Of a stretch of 64,000 nt of DNA, positions 45,239 to 57,295 are shown in pieces (positions within the stretch are counted from its first letter, which is position 1; each line of letters starts with the position of its first letter). The notes under the pieces were generated by a model. It made no database searches. It was not told where the DNA came from and saw nothing but the letters and a program-made list of their open reading frames with translations. The stretch is taken from assembly GCA_047967505.1 (NCBI GenBank), contig CM106540.1; one strand, given 5' to 3'. Made by a program: the position numbers and the translations under genes. Source of the DNA: Dipteris shenzhenensis (Eukaryota; Polypodiophyta; Polypodiopsida; Gleicheniales).

Positions 45239-47257
45239 ATGCCTCTTGCCTTTAAAATGAACCTGCAAAGCCGCATCTTCAAACATCACTGCGAAGCTTC
45301 CAAAGTGGTCGTCACCCAGAAGGAAGTCTTGTCGGAAAATCAACCCCCCGCCAGAAATCAACTTGTGTCTGAAGAAAGTGATGATCTTGAGATAGCCTGT
45401 GAACGACTGCATGGCATTAGCGAAAGGAAAGCGACTGATTTGGGTCCTCCGACGCCTCCCCAACTGGCTAATAGAAAGTTCAACTTGAGAGCATCAGAAG
45501 ATCCGTCAGATGAAGGAATATCGTTGGGATCAGCTCTAAAGGAGTCAGCCACTCCAACAGGGACATTATCACCTTCTTCCGGCAGTGATCAGGAGCTATT
45601 GATCACGAATCGTATGTTCTTACTTCAAAATCCAGCTGCTTCCCGCTTACCGCTGACCTCGAATAACTGCTTGTCGAACAAGGCTGCGCCACACGAAAAT
45701 TCACAGGCTGTCTACTTTCTAGACGATTACGAAGAGACACAGCTTCTCCTCGGGCGAGAACAATACTATAGCAATCGTCTGAAATATTTGAGCTCTGCAA
45801 AAAATGCCGACGCAATTTCTGTGCTTATGCCTGGCCAATTCGACGCTGCAGAATCTCGTCAACGCCTGACAGAGACGAATTTCCTAGATACAATTCCCGA
45901 GGATGCTGTTGTTACCCGTCAATTTGGAATGGGCTTAGAAGCATCGACTCTTGCTCGTGTCGAGCAAGTTGACGTTTGCCTTGAGCTGAACATCGGCCCT
46001 GGAGACGTGCACGCAAGGAAGTTGTTGCCGGAGATTCGTGCCGAAAGACGAAGTGGCTTCTCTAGATGGCGAAGGTTTCTTTTATAATTTCCCCCTACGT
46101 TTTCCATTTTGTAGGCAACAAGGAAATTTTAGTACGTTGAGGAAGCCCATGACTGAATAGCTTCGAATGTTGGGCATGCGTCTTTTGTATCATAAAAACT
46201 AGATTGATAATGCTTCAGGTTATAACGGGACTCGAAATGTTATCATGCAGTCCTGAGAATGTTACCGAGACTCGAACAAAGACTGTCGAAATGCCATCCT
46301 GGTTGAAGGTGAAACCTTTCGTTCTAAACATCTTATTAGATGAGTTTTCGTTTCGCAAACCTGGAAACAGCTATTTGCACGTGGCTCTTTGCTAGTTAGG
46401 GAGATGGACTTGAAAAATGAGAACTATGATGATGGCATGTGCAGAATTTGGAGGCTGCAAAGTCAGAAAGGTCGGACGCACTTGTTGGAGCTACCCTGCA
46501 GAACCCTAACTACTCAGTTTGCCATACAACGTCACAAGGATTAGAAAAGACGCATGAAGATAGTCACGGGATACGCAATTCTGATACTGCCAGTACTTTA
46601 GACTTGTTTTTGGACGCCAATGTCGCCGTTTCCGATCACATGGGACACTACACCAACCCTGGAGCTCGGTCTATTTCTGCACCCGCAATATTGCCAGATA
46701 AGTCTGGATCAGTTTTGAGAGCCACAAGCTTGTCTATGCCATGGCCTCACTGGTTGGTGCAGAGCTCAGCCAAGCCTCTGGAGTCAACTGCTAATATGTT
46801 ACAAGAAGGTCTTGCAGTAGAGATGATGGACCATCAATCGCCTCTACATTATTGCAAGCCCAAAATGCCAGGCGTCCTGGAGAGTTCTGCAAAGCCAAGT
46901 CCTGAAAGACGAGAAATCTTAGAGCGTGAATCCGCCAGCCAAGCAGAATGTTCGGAACTGACAATCATGGAAGCTGACGAGGCTAGTGATCCTTTTAGCA
47001 TGATACGTTCGGACTACATCCATTTTCAGGGTCTAAATAAGGTGCCTATTGAGATACCTAGCGTTCATGAAAGGACTTTGGTTGAATTCCTGCGTGCCAA
47101 GAAGCAACACACAGAACATTTCCTTGACAAAATAGTGGTGAATGCAGATGTGTATCAAAGGCATCCTTGGCATTATACTTGGGGTGAGTTTTATTATCAC
47201 ACTTTGGTATGGAAAGGTACATCGTACTTCTATACATAATGTTAGCGGTGCGTGCGT

Positions 47258-47297
<40 letters not shown>

Positions 47298-47353
47298 CGC
47301 GCGCGCGACCGAGAGAGAGAGTAGATATATTAACGTCTGCAGAAGAACAAAAA

Positions 47354-47395
<42 letters not shown>

Positions 47396-47924
47396 TATGG
47401 ATTTTAGCTAATTCGTGATTCCATTTTTGTTCCAAGAGACTCATAAATCTTAGTTAGTCTGTCCTTCCCGTGAGGTTTAAAGTTTGCCTGCAAGTATTGA
47501 AAACTGAGGATTGTGAAAGCTTTGAGTTATATATCTACAGACACTCAATCCTTGGGGACTTGTCACAGGAGACGTTCGGGGATCCCTGTATTTTTGCTGC
47601 ATCACAAAATACAGTAGAAGGGGTAACATGACCAGGGACAGAATGACAAAGGAAGGTGGCAGGTGGAAGCAACAAGGGATGGTACAGCCCATTCTCACAG
47701 CCAGAGGATACGATGCTGCTTCCAAAACATACTTAAGCTACATTCCACGTGGTAAAAGCAACTGCAAGGGCTATTTCATTCCTACCACTCCAGGCAGGGT
47801 CAAGCATCGACACAGGATGATTGAAATAGCTCTAGAGGAGGACTTGAAGTCTGAGAAAAGGTATTTGAAACTCAAAATCACCCCAAAGCCCTTCCTTGTC
47901 ATTTGTGTATTGAGAAAAGCTTGA
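45239..47924 (+). CDS. NAC-domain-like transcription factor, domain at C terminus
   Basis: Predicted exons 45,239-46,074, 46,203-46,308, 46,445-47,183 and 47,569-47,924 join without a stop (2,037 nt, 678 residues). Donors include AAG|GTGAAA and GGG|GTGAGT; phases agree at all three junctions. Residues 1-510 are hydrophilic and unrecognised. Residues about 513-678 follow the NAC order: HERTLVEFLRAKK (A), NADVYQRHPW (B), LYFCCITKYSRRG and GGRWKQQG (C/D), LSYIPRGK and MIEIALEED (D), PFLVICVLRKA (E, compare WVLCRVFKK). Intron 3 falls just after the PW motif, as in many NAC genes. NAC factors bind DNA as dimers in the nucleus. Domain position is reversed from the usual N-terminal one. The exon 1-2 junction is least certain. 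Confidence 0.75.
47255..47391. repeat. (GT)n-(GC)n-(GA)n tract in NAC intron 3
   Basis: A (GT)n run at about 47,260-47,288 becomes (CG)n at 47,289-47,306 and then GAGAGA, with a second (GA)n at 47,357-47,391. Alternating purine-pyrimidine sequence of this length is a strong Z-DNA former. It lies within an otherwise ordinary 385-bp intron. Confidence 0.88.
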
Positions 47925-48880
47925 CAGGTGACCACCTTCTCTGACAAAGGACTTCGCATATTGTAGATTCTTAACTCTTGTAGCAACACTCAGGTTTCAA
48001 AGAAGATGTCACTTTTTTCCAACTTGGACAATTTCATATGTGATCCATCACTAGGCACGTGGAAGTTTGCTCGTTGCTTGCTTGTAGCTTCTCATGACAG
48101 TATGCTTTTGAACTTCCTACTTGGCCATTGGAGTACGCGATGCAGGCTTAAGCTGTTTTACCCTTAAGTTAAAAATGCTAGAATTTCGATACTTCAAGGC
48201 AGTTCATAATTACTCAGTCTGTAGCAATTTATTCCAAGCTCGTAATCTAATCTTTGTTCAAGGATCAGAAATCGGCATAGTATAGAATGTTAGAGGTGGG
48301 TTTACAAATTGTAGGACACCAGTGCCGTCAAAATCAATCGTGGCTTTCGACGTAGAAGTATATTCTGCGTTTGCACAACCCTAGAATGTTATAAGCATTC
48401 TCGTTTTAATTATGAATCCGGTGTTTGAGCTGAAACTTCCTTAATCCATACACAAAAGAAATGCAAAGAGAAGCTCAATGAGTATGCTGCTTCTCTAGAG
48501 ATACATGTCCTTGTCTTAAGGACATTGATTACAAATGTTTGCGTGCACAAGAATCGAATAGTCACACATGCCTTGGACCATGAATAACCACAATGACTTA
48601 TCTAGATCCTTGGCTTGCTATATTGATTAAAAATTCAATATATACAAGATGGCTTGTTGCAATATAAATGGTTATAAGAAAGCCCACATTTAGAAACGCG
48701 ATATACAAGGTGAAGCTTGCTAGAATATACATTTGGCTAAAAAGCCAATATACCTTGGAGTAAGATGATGCTAAGTTCATTCCTTCTAATGCATCTGTGA
48801 GCTACTTGCAAATGTGCATTCAAAAGCATTTTGGATATGTGTAAAAGTTTGAAGAAGCTTGAGACCTTGAGGGCCAACCT
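47925..48880. other. 3' flank of the NAC-like gene
   Basis: Contains the 3' UTR, not delimited. No other gene seen. Confidence 0.4.
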
Positions 48881-48885
48881 TTTTA

Positions 48886-48918
48886 GCACTCCCTTGTAAA
48901 AAGGGAGTGCTTTTTTGA
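48886..48918. repeat. Perfect short hairpin with T-run
   Basis: AGCACTCCCTT, a short loop, AAGGGAGTGCT, then TTTTTT. The stem is 11-12 bp. In a plant nucleus this is not a Rho-independent terminator. A hairpin near a 3' end can also mark Helitrons, but no CTRR terminus follows. Confidence 0.6.
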
Positions 48919-49039
48919 AGACTTGGACTTCAAATGGTAGATTTTTTTTAAAAGTCTTTAAAAAATAATCTTTTTTCAATGTGTTAAAAAACAAGAACCT
49001 TTAGATGAAGCTCTTTAAAGATCATATGTTTTAATTATC

Positions 49040-49500
49040 TTCAATTGAAGTTATCTTTAATGTTATTTATTTTTAGAATATCTTTTAAAGGTAGGGAGTT
49101 TCTCTCCATGAAGAAACTCTTCTCTCAATGCCCTACTTTGATCTATAGCTGTTGATCTAGCTGGATCCCACTACATGATTCCATTTTTCTTTTTAATGGG
49201 CAAGGAATGTTTCACCTTACCTATGTACGCATGCACACACCTTAGTACCACGAATATGTACCACCGTTTCATAGATTGAAGATATCTTTAACTTTGTTAT
49301 TTATTTTTAGAATGTATTTGTAAAGTTTTGAAGTCTCTCTTCACCAAACTCTCATCCTCAATGCCTTGCTTTTATCTTAGTATAGTCCTAATGTAGGATT
49401 TTGTATTTATTTTTTAATTAGGTTAGGAATGTTCATCTTACCTATGCATGCGCATGCATGCATAGACATAATTACCATGAATGGCTACCACTGTTCCAAA
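49040..49500. repeat. ~235-bp tandem duplication, diverged
   Basis: Unit 1 (about 49,040-49,275) and unit 2 (about 49,276-49,500) share GTTATTTATTTTTAGAAT, CTCAATGCC, ATTTTTCTTTTTAAT-type and CTTACCTATG(T/C)A(C/T)GC blocks in the same order. Confidence 0.75.
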
Positions 49501-49811
49501 AGTTGGTCATTTTTCTAGGCATTGGACAATTCATGGGATAAGCTCCACAAAGCGATTGCTTAGTCATTTGGAATGAATAGCATGGTTACTAGGGTCCTCA
49601 CTAGCCTCCAGATCAAATTTTTCAATAACCCTAATTGTTTCCAAAAATGGAGTAGCAGGGACAAGTGGCAATGGCAGGATAGCTTGGATTCAAAAGCATA
49701 AAATTTGGTTGGGTTTTTTACTCTTTTAAATCTTATTTTTAATTCTCTACCAGTTGAAGAAAAAGTAATGATTTTTGTTGTTAAACTTAGAATTATATTG
49801 ATGATTTTGAA

Positions 49812-50450
49812 TCACATGATGAAGCTCGCAAAGCTACATACCTTTTTTGCCTCATCGTGGAGTGTATCAGCTACAGTGTCTAACTCGACTCCCTTTTGTG
49901 GTTGGTCTTGAACTTCATGTTGGCTTGAGGTGCCAGCTTCTTCATTTCTCTCCTCGAACAATTTCCTTTGCAAATTCATGAACTGCTCATTGGACATGTC
50001 GTACTTTGGTGCGGCATCCTCGATTGCCTTTTGTGTTAGTTAGATTGCCTCTAGATCGGTGATGCTCAAGTCATCAAAGCGTGCAATCTCATTAATTATT
50101 GGATTGACTGGAGCATCAAAGTCAATGACATCATCAAAAGTGTCGAATTCGAGAGTTGACATAGCACCTCATTCTCTTGGAGACCGGTTTCTTTAAGGTA
50201 CTCCTCACTCTCAATCTTGATTGGATCAACCGAAGTAAGGTGTGGCTTGGTTGTTGCCTCATCTAGATTGTAGGTAGAGGATGGATATGCACGAGTCGGA
50301 TATGAAGATAAGATGACCTCGATTTCAACTTGCTCCTCAGCTGGGCTAATAGATTGCTCCTCAAGATCTAAGTCTAGGTTGAGGTCATCTCCTCCACTTC
50401 TTGTTGATGGACTTGCTCTACCACTTGTGGATGCAGGACCCTCGGGCTGC
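49812..50450 (-). pseudogene. Acidic minus-strand coding remnant
   Basis: Reading on the minus strand from an acceptor-like site at about 50,447: EGPASTSGRASPSTRSGGDD and LDLDLEEQSISPAEEQVEIE. After a frame change near 50,160 it continues EFDTFDDVIDFDAPVNPI, LSITDLEAI, a TAA, then MSNEQFMNLQRKLFEERNEE, ending near 49,812. It abuts the CACTA-2 left repeat array and has the same strand as its TNPA-like gene. It is either part of that element or a neighbouring gene the element inserted beside. Unrecognised. Confidence 0.45.
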
Positions 50451-50466
50451 TTCACAACAAGACAAA

Positions 50467-50820
50467 GCACCTACAGACGCACACACAGACGCATTTACTG
50501 AACTAAATAAAAAACTTACGGATGCATCTAACAGTGCGATTTTTATGTCTAGAGAACTAAATAAAAAACTTACGGATGCATCTAACAGTGCGATTTTTAT
50601 GTCTAGAGACCCGCGTCTAACAGCGTGTCTATATAGTAGACACGTGCATATAGATGCGTAAATAGATGCTTTGCTTAAAAATTTAAAAAACAGACAGACG
50701 CATCATTAAACGCATGTATAGACGCATTTTTAAACGGTTTTATAAATGCATTTATAGATGCACAAATAGATGCTTCTTGAACAGACAGACGCGTATATAG
50801 ACGCACTGATAGACGCGCTT
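50467..50820. repeat. CACTA-2 left repeat array
   Basis: About 20 degenerate copies of (A/T)AGA(C/T)GC(A/G) with mixed orientation. Includes a perfect 54-bp tandem duplication (50,500-50,553 and 50,554-50,607) containing ACGGATGCATCTAACAGTGC. Candidate TNPA-binding region. Confidence 0.85.
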
Positions 50821-51138
50821 TATAATATTTTTTTTTAAATTTACAGAATGCTGTGTATGTTGTGTATGCTATATAGTTATAAGAATCCCATTTCCACATT
50901 GTGTAATTCAATTCTTACAGCCAACTGCATTTTAATTACAATTCCAAATAAAACATTACAACTCCAAAACACAATAAAATTGAAAGCTCAAAAAGAGCTT
51001 GTATGTACATATAGCACGAAGCTAAGCCACATCATGTGGCTTCAAGTACAAAAAATAAGAGGAGTGTATATACAAGAGGCACGAAGCCAAGCCAGTGGCT
51101 TTAAGTACAAACAAGAGTAGCTAGCACTACTTCTATAA

Positions 51139-52605
51139 CTAATCTATGTTCTCCACGTCCTTGCTCCCTTCCACGCTCCCTTCTACGCTCCCTTCTATGC
51201 CTCCTTTCTCGTCTTCTTCCTCGTCGTCTTGTGCACAGGCCTGTGAACAAGGGACAACATATATCAATGTATGAAAAATCAAATCTTTACTTATAATATT
51301 GACATTATTTAATTACTTTCAAATACCTCGGGGCCCGCTCCAGTAGCTTGGATATACTGCTCCTCAGTAATCAACCCGTCATGATAGAAGTGCCTCCATG
51401 TATCTCCTCTGCGACGGTGGTGGTGTAGGCTGTCTCGACATGAGTAGGGTATTTGCCCATGATATCAAGCTACAAGACGACACAATTTGCAGAGGGATTA
51501 GTACAAAGAAACAACCTCCTAATAAACTACATAAGCAATATAATTTGAGATCGATACTTACAAATTGGGCCTCCCATGAATCAACACCCCCTGCTCCAAA
51601 ATGCACGCTTCCATATTGCTCCATCTAGATCCTTCGTGCCTCCACATGCTGCAGACTGGGGTCCTCCCTCGCTGACTTCATTGCTTTCTTCCACTCACGC
51701 TTGTGAGCGGTGTGGGGCGGGCCCCTTGGTGGTTGACCTCCCTTGAGCCTGGCAAGCTCCGCTAGTGCCTGTCTCTTAAGCGAAGATCTTTTATTGCCAA
51801 GTATCGTAACAATCTTTGACTTGGCCCATTTATTTATGAACTGGTGATTGGGAGGGTTAGGATACCTAGAGCCAACAACAGCGAGGGTCTCATCAGCCAA
51901 CCTCTTTGGCTGGTCGTTGTAGTGGATAAAGCAATCTCTGTAATTGTTAGCAATTACAGAGCGCATGAAGGCCATGATGTCCTTCCCCCGTGCATCCATC
52001 AAGATGCCTCCTCTCTGAGTGATGTCATAGAATATCGTACCATCACTCGGAGGCACGTCTAAATCATTTGAATCATCATCGTCCCCACCGCCACCCCTCC
52101 CAAAGCACTGTGCCATGCATCCCCCACCGCTCTCCCTGCTACTATGCCTGCTATCATGTCATGTCGAGCTAGTACGCTGGCCACTCATAGCTGGAGACTG
52201 CACGGGACTACGTGGACAACTCGTAGCTGGAGAACCGAGTCTCGACTACACAGGAGTATGCCGACGGCTCTGCAAGATAGAAGGACCTCCGGATGGCATG
52301 GGGGAAGGGGCATAAGACAGCATGGCAGAAGGGGCATAAGACAGCATGGCGGAAGGGGCATAAGACGACATGGGAGATGGACCTGCGCTGTGTAGCCGGC
52401 TGGGCTATGCTAACTCCACTGGGGTGATCTCAGCTGGTGTGGGGTGGTTTGGAGTCTGTAGTGCCGACTCCTGGAGGGTGTTTAGAGTACCCGTCATATA
52501 TCCATATAACTCTACAGGACTAGGAGGGTGCCCTAAAAGGTTATATAAGTCCCTAAAAATAGACTCCCGGAGATCAGGTGAGCTCGAGGTGCTTCCTAGC
52601 TACAT
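51139..52605 (-). pseudogene. CACTA-2 TNPA-like gene (Transposase_24 type)
   Basis: Starts at 52,605 and reads through a Ser/Pro region (SYAPSAML repeated three times), then PPSDGTIFYDITQRGGILMD, SRYPNPPNHQF, KRSSLKRQALAEL and GSVHFGAGGVDSWEAQF to a GTAAGT donor (exon end 51,562). Exons 51,469-51,327 (HFYHDGLITEEQY) and 51,240-51,139 (acidic tail CAQDDEEEDEK) follow. In-frame TAGs at 52,600-52,602, 52,405-52,407, 52,246-52,248 and 51,625-51,627, and TGA at 52,159-52,161, break it. Each lies in one continuous frame, so reading-through recovers the homology. A frame change near 51,415 is also likely. Homologous to the CACTA-1 gene. Confidence 0.85.
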
Positions 52606-52682
52606 GATGAACTCGATAAAAGAAAAAAAGATGATTATAGATGAGCTGAGAAGAAAGGGGAAGGGAAGAGAGGATTACTGTC

Positions 52683-53345
52683 GGAGTGCATCTATAGATG
52701 CGTCTGACTAGCGCGTCTATTTTCACGTATAACAGTGCATCTATAGACGCAGTTGTCTATGTCTACAAACAGGCTAGACCCGCGTCTAAACGTGCCTGTA
52801 GACGCAATTTTAGACGCGCTCTGAGACGCGCCTATGGACGCGCTCCGACAGACGAACTTTTCTAAAAAGTAGAAAAGGACATGCGCCCGACACAAAAACG
52901 TAACATTGATACCCAAATCATGCGTTTTTTGGATACGAGAAAGTACAAATCCAAAGAGAGCAAACTTCCAAAAAAGATCAACTGCAAAAAGACTTACCTT
53001 GGATAGAGGTATGGAAGGTTCTTCTTCTTTTTCAAAGTTGCTTCTCTTCCTTGTTCGCCCTCTTTTCCTTTAAGCTTGGAAGTAAGTGTGGAGCTTGGAA
53101 GTAAGTGTGGGTGCCTTTCTCTTAAGTGTAAGCTTGGAGTAAGTGTGGATGCCTTCCTCTTAAGTGTTGAAACTGTGGATCTGCTAATAGCGAAGCAACC
53201 AAGCCACACGAAGTATAAGTAATGTGAAGAAAAGCAAAGCGAGCACACTAAAAGCAGATTTAAAAGCCGCATTTATAGATGCGTCTAATAGCACGTCTAT
53301 ATACACATCTAAATACACAGACTAGACGCAGTTTTAGACGCGCTA
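52683..53345. repeat. CACTA-2 central repeat arrays between divergent genes
   Basis: TAGACGC-type motifs cluster at 52,683-52,860 and 53,262-53,345, both in the intergenic space between the two transposon genes. The position suggests a shared promoter/regulatory region. An AAGTGTGG(A/G)(G/T)CTTGGA-type short tandem lies at 53,085-53,165. Confidence 0.75.
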
Positions 53346-53412
53346 TGGGTGTTCATATTTTTGAGTTATGATCCCGTTTTAATTTGATACAGGATGCAGT
53401 GCCACACCCCAT

Positions 53413-56400
53413 ATGTTGCCCTATGCTCGCCGTGAGGAGGCGAAGCGTCGGCGATATGAGGTGGGATCTTCAGGAGGGACCGTTACGGATGCATGGAGTG
53501 ATGGTGATAGTAGCCCTCCGCCATTACCTCATGAAGCCGTGGAGGAGGAGGTGTTTGATGATATGGTGCGGGATTTATATGTCCATCAACGGAGGGATGA
53601 TAGCATGAAGCAAGATGATCTTTTTACTGCAGCATCGACTCCACTGTTTGAGGGGTGCACATTCTCTGTTCTACGTGCCTCCCTTGAGTTACTAAACTTG
53701 CAAACCATCTATAGATGGAGCAATGCAAGTTTGAATGCATTACTCAAGTAAGCTTTAAAGTCTATTTTGCAAACATGGTGAATTATGCTAGTGGGTCAAT
53801 TACTCAAATGCTTTTCCTCATTTATGGTCTTCACGTGCAGGCTATTGTGTAAAATGCTTCCAAGGAAGAATAAATTTCGGACCTCAAGAGATATGGCAAG
53901 GCAACATGTGACCTCTCTTGGAGGATTAGATTACAAGCGCATCCATGCATGTGTCAACGATTGCGTTTTGTTTCGTGGACTACATAAGGGTGCAAGAGAG
54001 TGTCCTACTTGTGGAGAGGCAAGATATAGAGCAGATCTCAAAACTTTGGACGTGCCTCGTAAGGTTCTGCAACATTTTTCCATAATCCCTCGCATCCAAC
54101 ATATGTTTAAGTGCAAATCTATTGCAGAGCTCATGTCATGGCATTCCTCCCATCGATCAACCAATGGCAAGTGGAGAACTCCCGTGGACTCTCCTGCATG
54201 GAAGCATATTGAAGACACATGGCCAAGCTTCAAGGAAGAACCTAGGAGCTTGAGACTTGGATTGGGTATGGATGGTGTGAACCCATTTGGTCTCAAAAGC
54301 ACCTCTTATAGTGTATGGCCAGTGATATTGGTGAATTATAATCTTCCACCCTCTATGGCTATTAAGAAAGGACATGTTATGCTGTCCCTTCTAATTCTAG
54401 GGAAACATAAAGTCAAAAATCTTGATGTTTATTTGGAGCCTTTGATTAATGAGCTAGAGATACTTTGGAGAGGTATCGAGGTGCATGATGTGAGCAAGCC
54501 TCCCTCATCACGAGACTTCAACTGCAAAGTAGTCTTGATGTGGACGATGCATGACTTCCCAGGCTATGGCGAGTGTTCAGGTAAGCATTGCACTTCTAAT
54601 TATGAATAGGCAAAGGATGTGGCACCCTAAACCCACCTTCAACTCTTAATTGCTTCTATTGTTCAGGTCTCACTACATCGGGTTACCATGCATGTCCTGT
54701 TTGTGGTCCTTCGCTAGTTGCCTCACGGGCAGATGCATTGAATAAGGTCATCTATGAGAATCACCATCGATTTCTCCCACCTAATCATCCTAGATATGTT
54801 GCCCCTTGGAATGAAGTCCTCCCACAATCACTCACCGCGGGAGATTGGATGAGAATTTGGGATGGTTCCACGACTTCTCCACCACTTGGCATGAGCCGGT
54901 AAGGGTTTGTAACTATTGTGTGCTATATTGGCTGGAAATAAAGATTGCCCGCTAACACCAACTTTTGTTTTGATACTCCATCTTTTATCGTTTACCATAT
55001 TGGTCCCACCTCAAGATCAATCATCTCTTGATCCCATGCATATCTTCAAGAATGTGGCATCTACCATTTGGGAGCATTTGAATGGGACACGAGATTCCGC
55101 ATGCATAAGGGAGAATCTATGTACCACAGGGAGGATGCATGAAGCTTGGCCACAAGAGAGACCAAATGGGCGTGTTTTTTTACCTCGTGCACCATGGAGG
55201 TTATCAAAGCTAGAGATGGCGACAGTGAAGCACGCTATTTCTACAATTCGTACTCCCACTGGATGCATGAGGTGTTTGAAGGGAGCCTTTACAAAGAGGA
55301 AGAAAAGAGGTGTAGCGCAATTATATGGCTTGAAATCTCATGATTGGCACAAGATGCTCCAAGTAAGTATTTTATGTGCATAATATCTTTTTCCTTTCAA
55401 ATTTGTGAGTGAATAATTATAAGCAACTAATCAACCACCTCCTCGTGGGTTCAGTTCATACTACCTACTAGGATTTCACGTAGTGCATCGAAGGACGTGA
55501 AAGATTATATTTACAAGATGGGCGAGCTTGTGAGGTACTTTACATGATACAAAATATGATGCGTATCAATGCTCCATGCAAGTTTGAATGCATATTGCTA
55601 ATATGCTGTACTTTTTCATTTCTAGGTATGTGAGCTCAAAGGAAATAGATCCCACCACACTTGAGAATGCTCGAGTTATGTCAGTGGAGGTGGTTTGTTT
55701 AGTGGAGGAGACATTTCCACGTTCTATTCTCACAAGCCAACTACATCTTATAGTGCATTTGGTGGATGAGATTGCTATATGCGGTACTATACATGCACGA
55801 TGGTTGTTCTTCCTCGAGCACTTCATGAAGACCTTGAAGGGCTTCGTGAGACAAAATGCAAGACCCAAAGGTAGCATGGCCGAGGGTTGGTTGGTACAAG
55901 AGTCACTTGTATGTATTTCTGAATTTCTTGTTGATGTGGATAGCTCTCTCCCACGACTATGGAGAGATGATGAAGACCTAAGGATGACCTCTATTGTGCC
56001 TCAAGGGAAAGGACGCAACAAAGTAATAGACACGGAGTTGCATAATAGTATCAACCTCGATTGCGTGCTTAATAGTGATGTGATGCAAAGATGGGTGACA
56101 AGATACGAGGATGCAAAGGCAAGAAGACAAGAAGAAAGGGCCCTCTTTCGTACACACCACGGATCTCGTGTGCCATACCCTCAGTATCTAAGAGCACTTC
56201 CAAAGGATATTCATGTGGATTGGCTACTTGATGAAATGGAGAAAGCAGAGAAAGACGAGGGGATGCATATCACAATGGAAGAATGGGAGTATGCTAGGGG
56301 ATGCATGAGCAAGGTTGGTATATAGAATGTTATGCATAAGTTAGGAGCTTTCAATAATTTAGATTGCTTATTTAATTGATTTTTTCTTGGTGTAGTGCAC

Positions 56401-57177
56401 TATGTTCAATGCTATATGGTGTGAGGGCAAGCATTTTCGAACAAAACGGATTGATGATAAGAGAAACACACAAGATTGCGGTGTCATTGCTAGCTTTGAG
56501 GGAGCCAATGGAGCCATGGATGATTATTGTGGCATAATCCAAGATATTATTAAGCTTGACTTTCGACGCTTCTTTGTGTATGTTTTGGATGTAAAGTGGT
56601 TTAAGGACGTGGTGGAAAGAGGCCCTAATGCAACAATCAAGCGCCATGCAAGTGGCTTTGTAACTATTGACTCCACAAAGTTTTAGCAAAGTAGGAAGAA
56701 GGACACACTAGTACTACCGCAACAATGTGAACAGGTACTGTGCACACATATAAAAATACTCGCTTTTAAATATTTGATGCAAGAAAAATAACATGATTGT
56801 ATTTTTGTTTGAATTAGGTTGTCTATCAAGCAATGGAGGATAATAATAGATGGTGGCATGCCATACCTATTATGCCACATTCCAAAGTGATGTATAGTAC
56901 ATTTACTAATATGGAGCATATGGAGGATGATCATGGCCATGGACGTGATGATGACCGTGATACGAGAGAGGAGGATAATCATGAGATAGGAGATACAGAT
57001 ATTGAGGCCATTACCCGTGAGAACGAGCCTACCATTGGTGATGCTGATTTCGATGAGCACATGAGTAGCACAAGTAGTAGTGGGTTGAATGTATTTGTAG
57101 ATCTAAACACTTGTTTGGATTTTGAAGTAGATAGTTTAGCAAGGGTTGATCTCATTGAGGATGAGATTGAACCGTAG
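53413..57177 (+). pseudogene. CACTA-2 TNP2 transposase gene
   Basis: Exons: 53,413-53,747, 53,841-54,580, 54,667-54,898, roughly 54,945-55,362, 55,456-55,534, 55,626-56,313, 56,396-56,734 and 56,818-57,177, with GT-AG borders. Domains in order: N-terminal LLNLQTIYRWSNASLNALLK; Transposase_21 core with RIHACVNDCVLFRG, CPTCGEARYR, LGMDGVNPFG, KNLDVYLEPLINELEILW and LMWTMHDFPGYG; DPMHIFKNV; DUF4218 (SQLHLIVHLVDEI); DUF4216 (YCGIIQDIIKLDF). Phases agree at most junctions. Breaks: a frame change near 55,030, an apparent one-base loss near 55,501 and TAG at 56,685-56,687. TNP2 cuts the element ends; this copy should not make a full protein. Confidence 0.92.
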
Positions 57178-57295
57178 CCCATCATTGATATTGGAAAAAC
57201 TATTGTTAAAATTATGTGCTTTGGTAATCATGGGCAATGTGCAATGTTTGGAAAGCAATGATGTACACCAAAATCTCACTATCTGTATTCTCTGG

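Noticed and set aside
44764-45255. 163-codon frame upstream of and overlapping the NAC-like gene
   Set aside because: Pro/Leu/Ser-rich, pyrimidine-driven, in a different frame and without motifs. More likely a 5' leader.
48886-48918. Hairpin followed by T-run as a Rho-independent terminator
   Set aside because: The window is plant nuclear DNA; such terminators do not operate there. Kept only as a structural repeat.
50467-50860. CRISPR-like array of GACGCA repeats
   Set aside because: Units are irregular in spacing and orientation, lie in a transposon and in a eukaryotic genome. They are CACTA repeat motifs.
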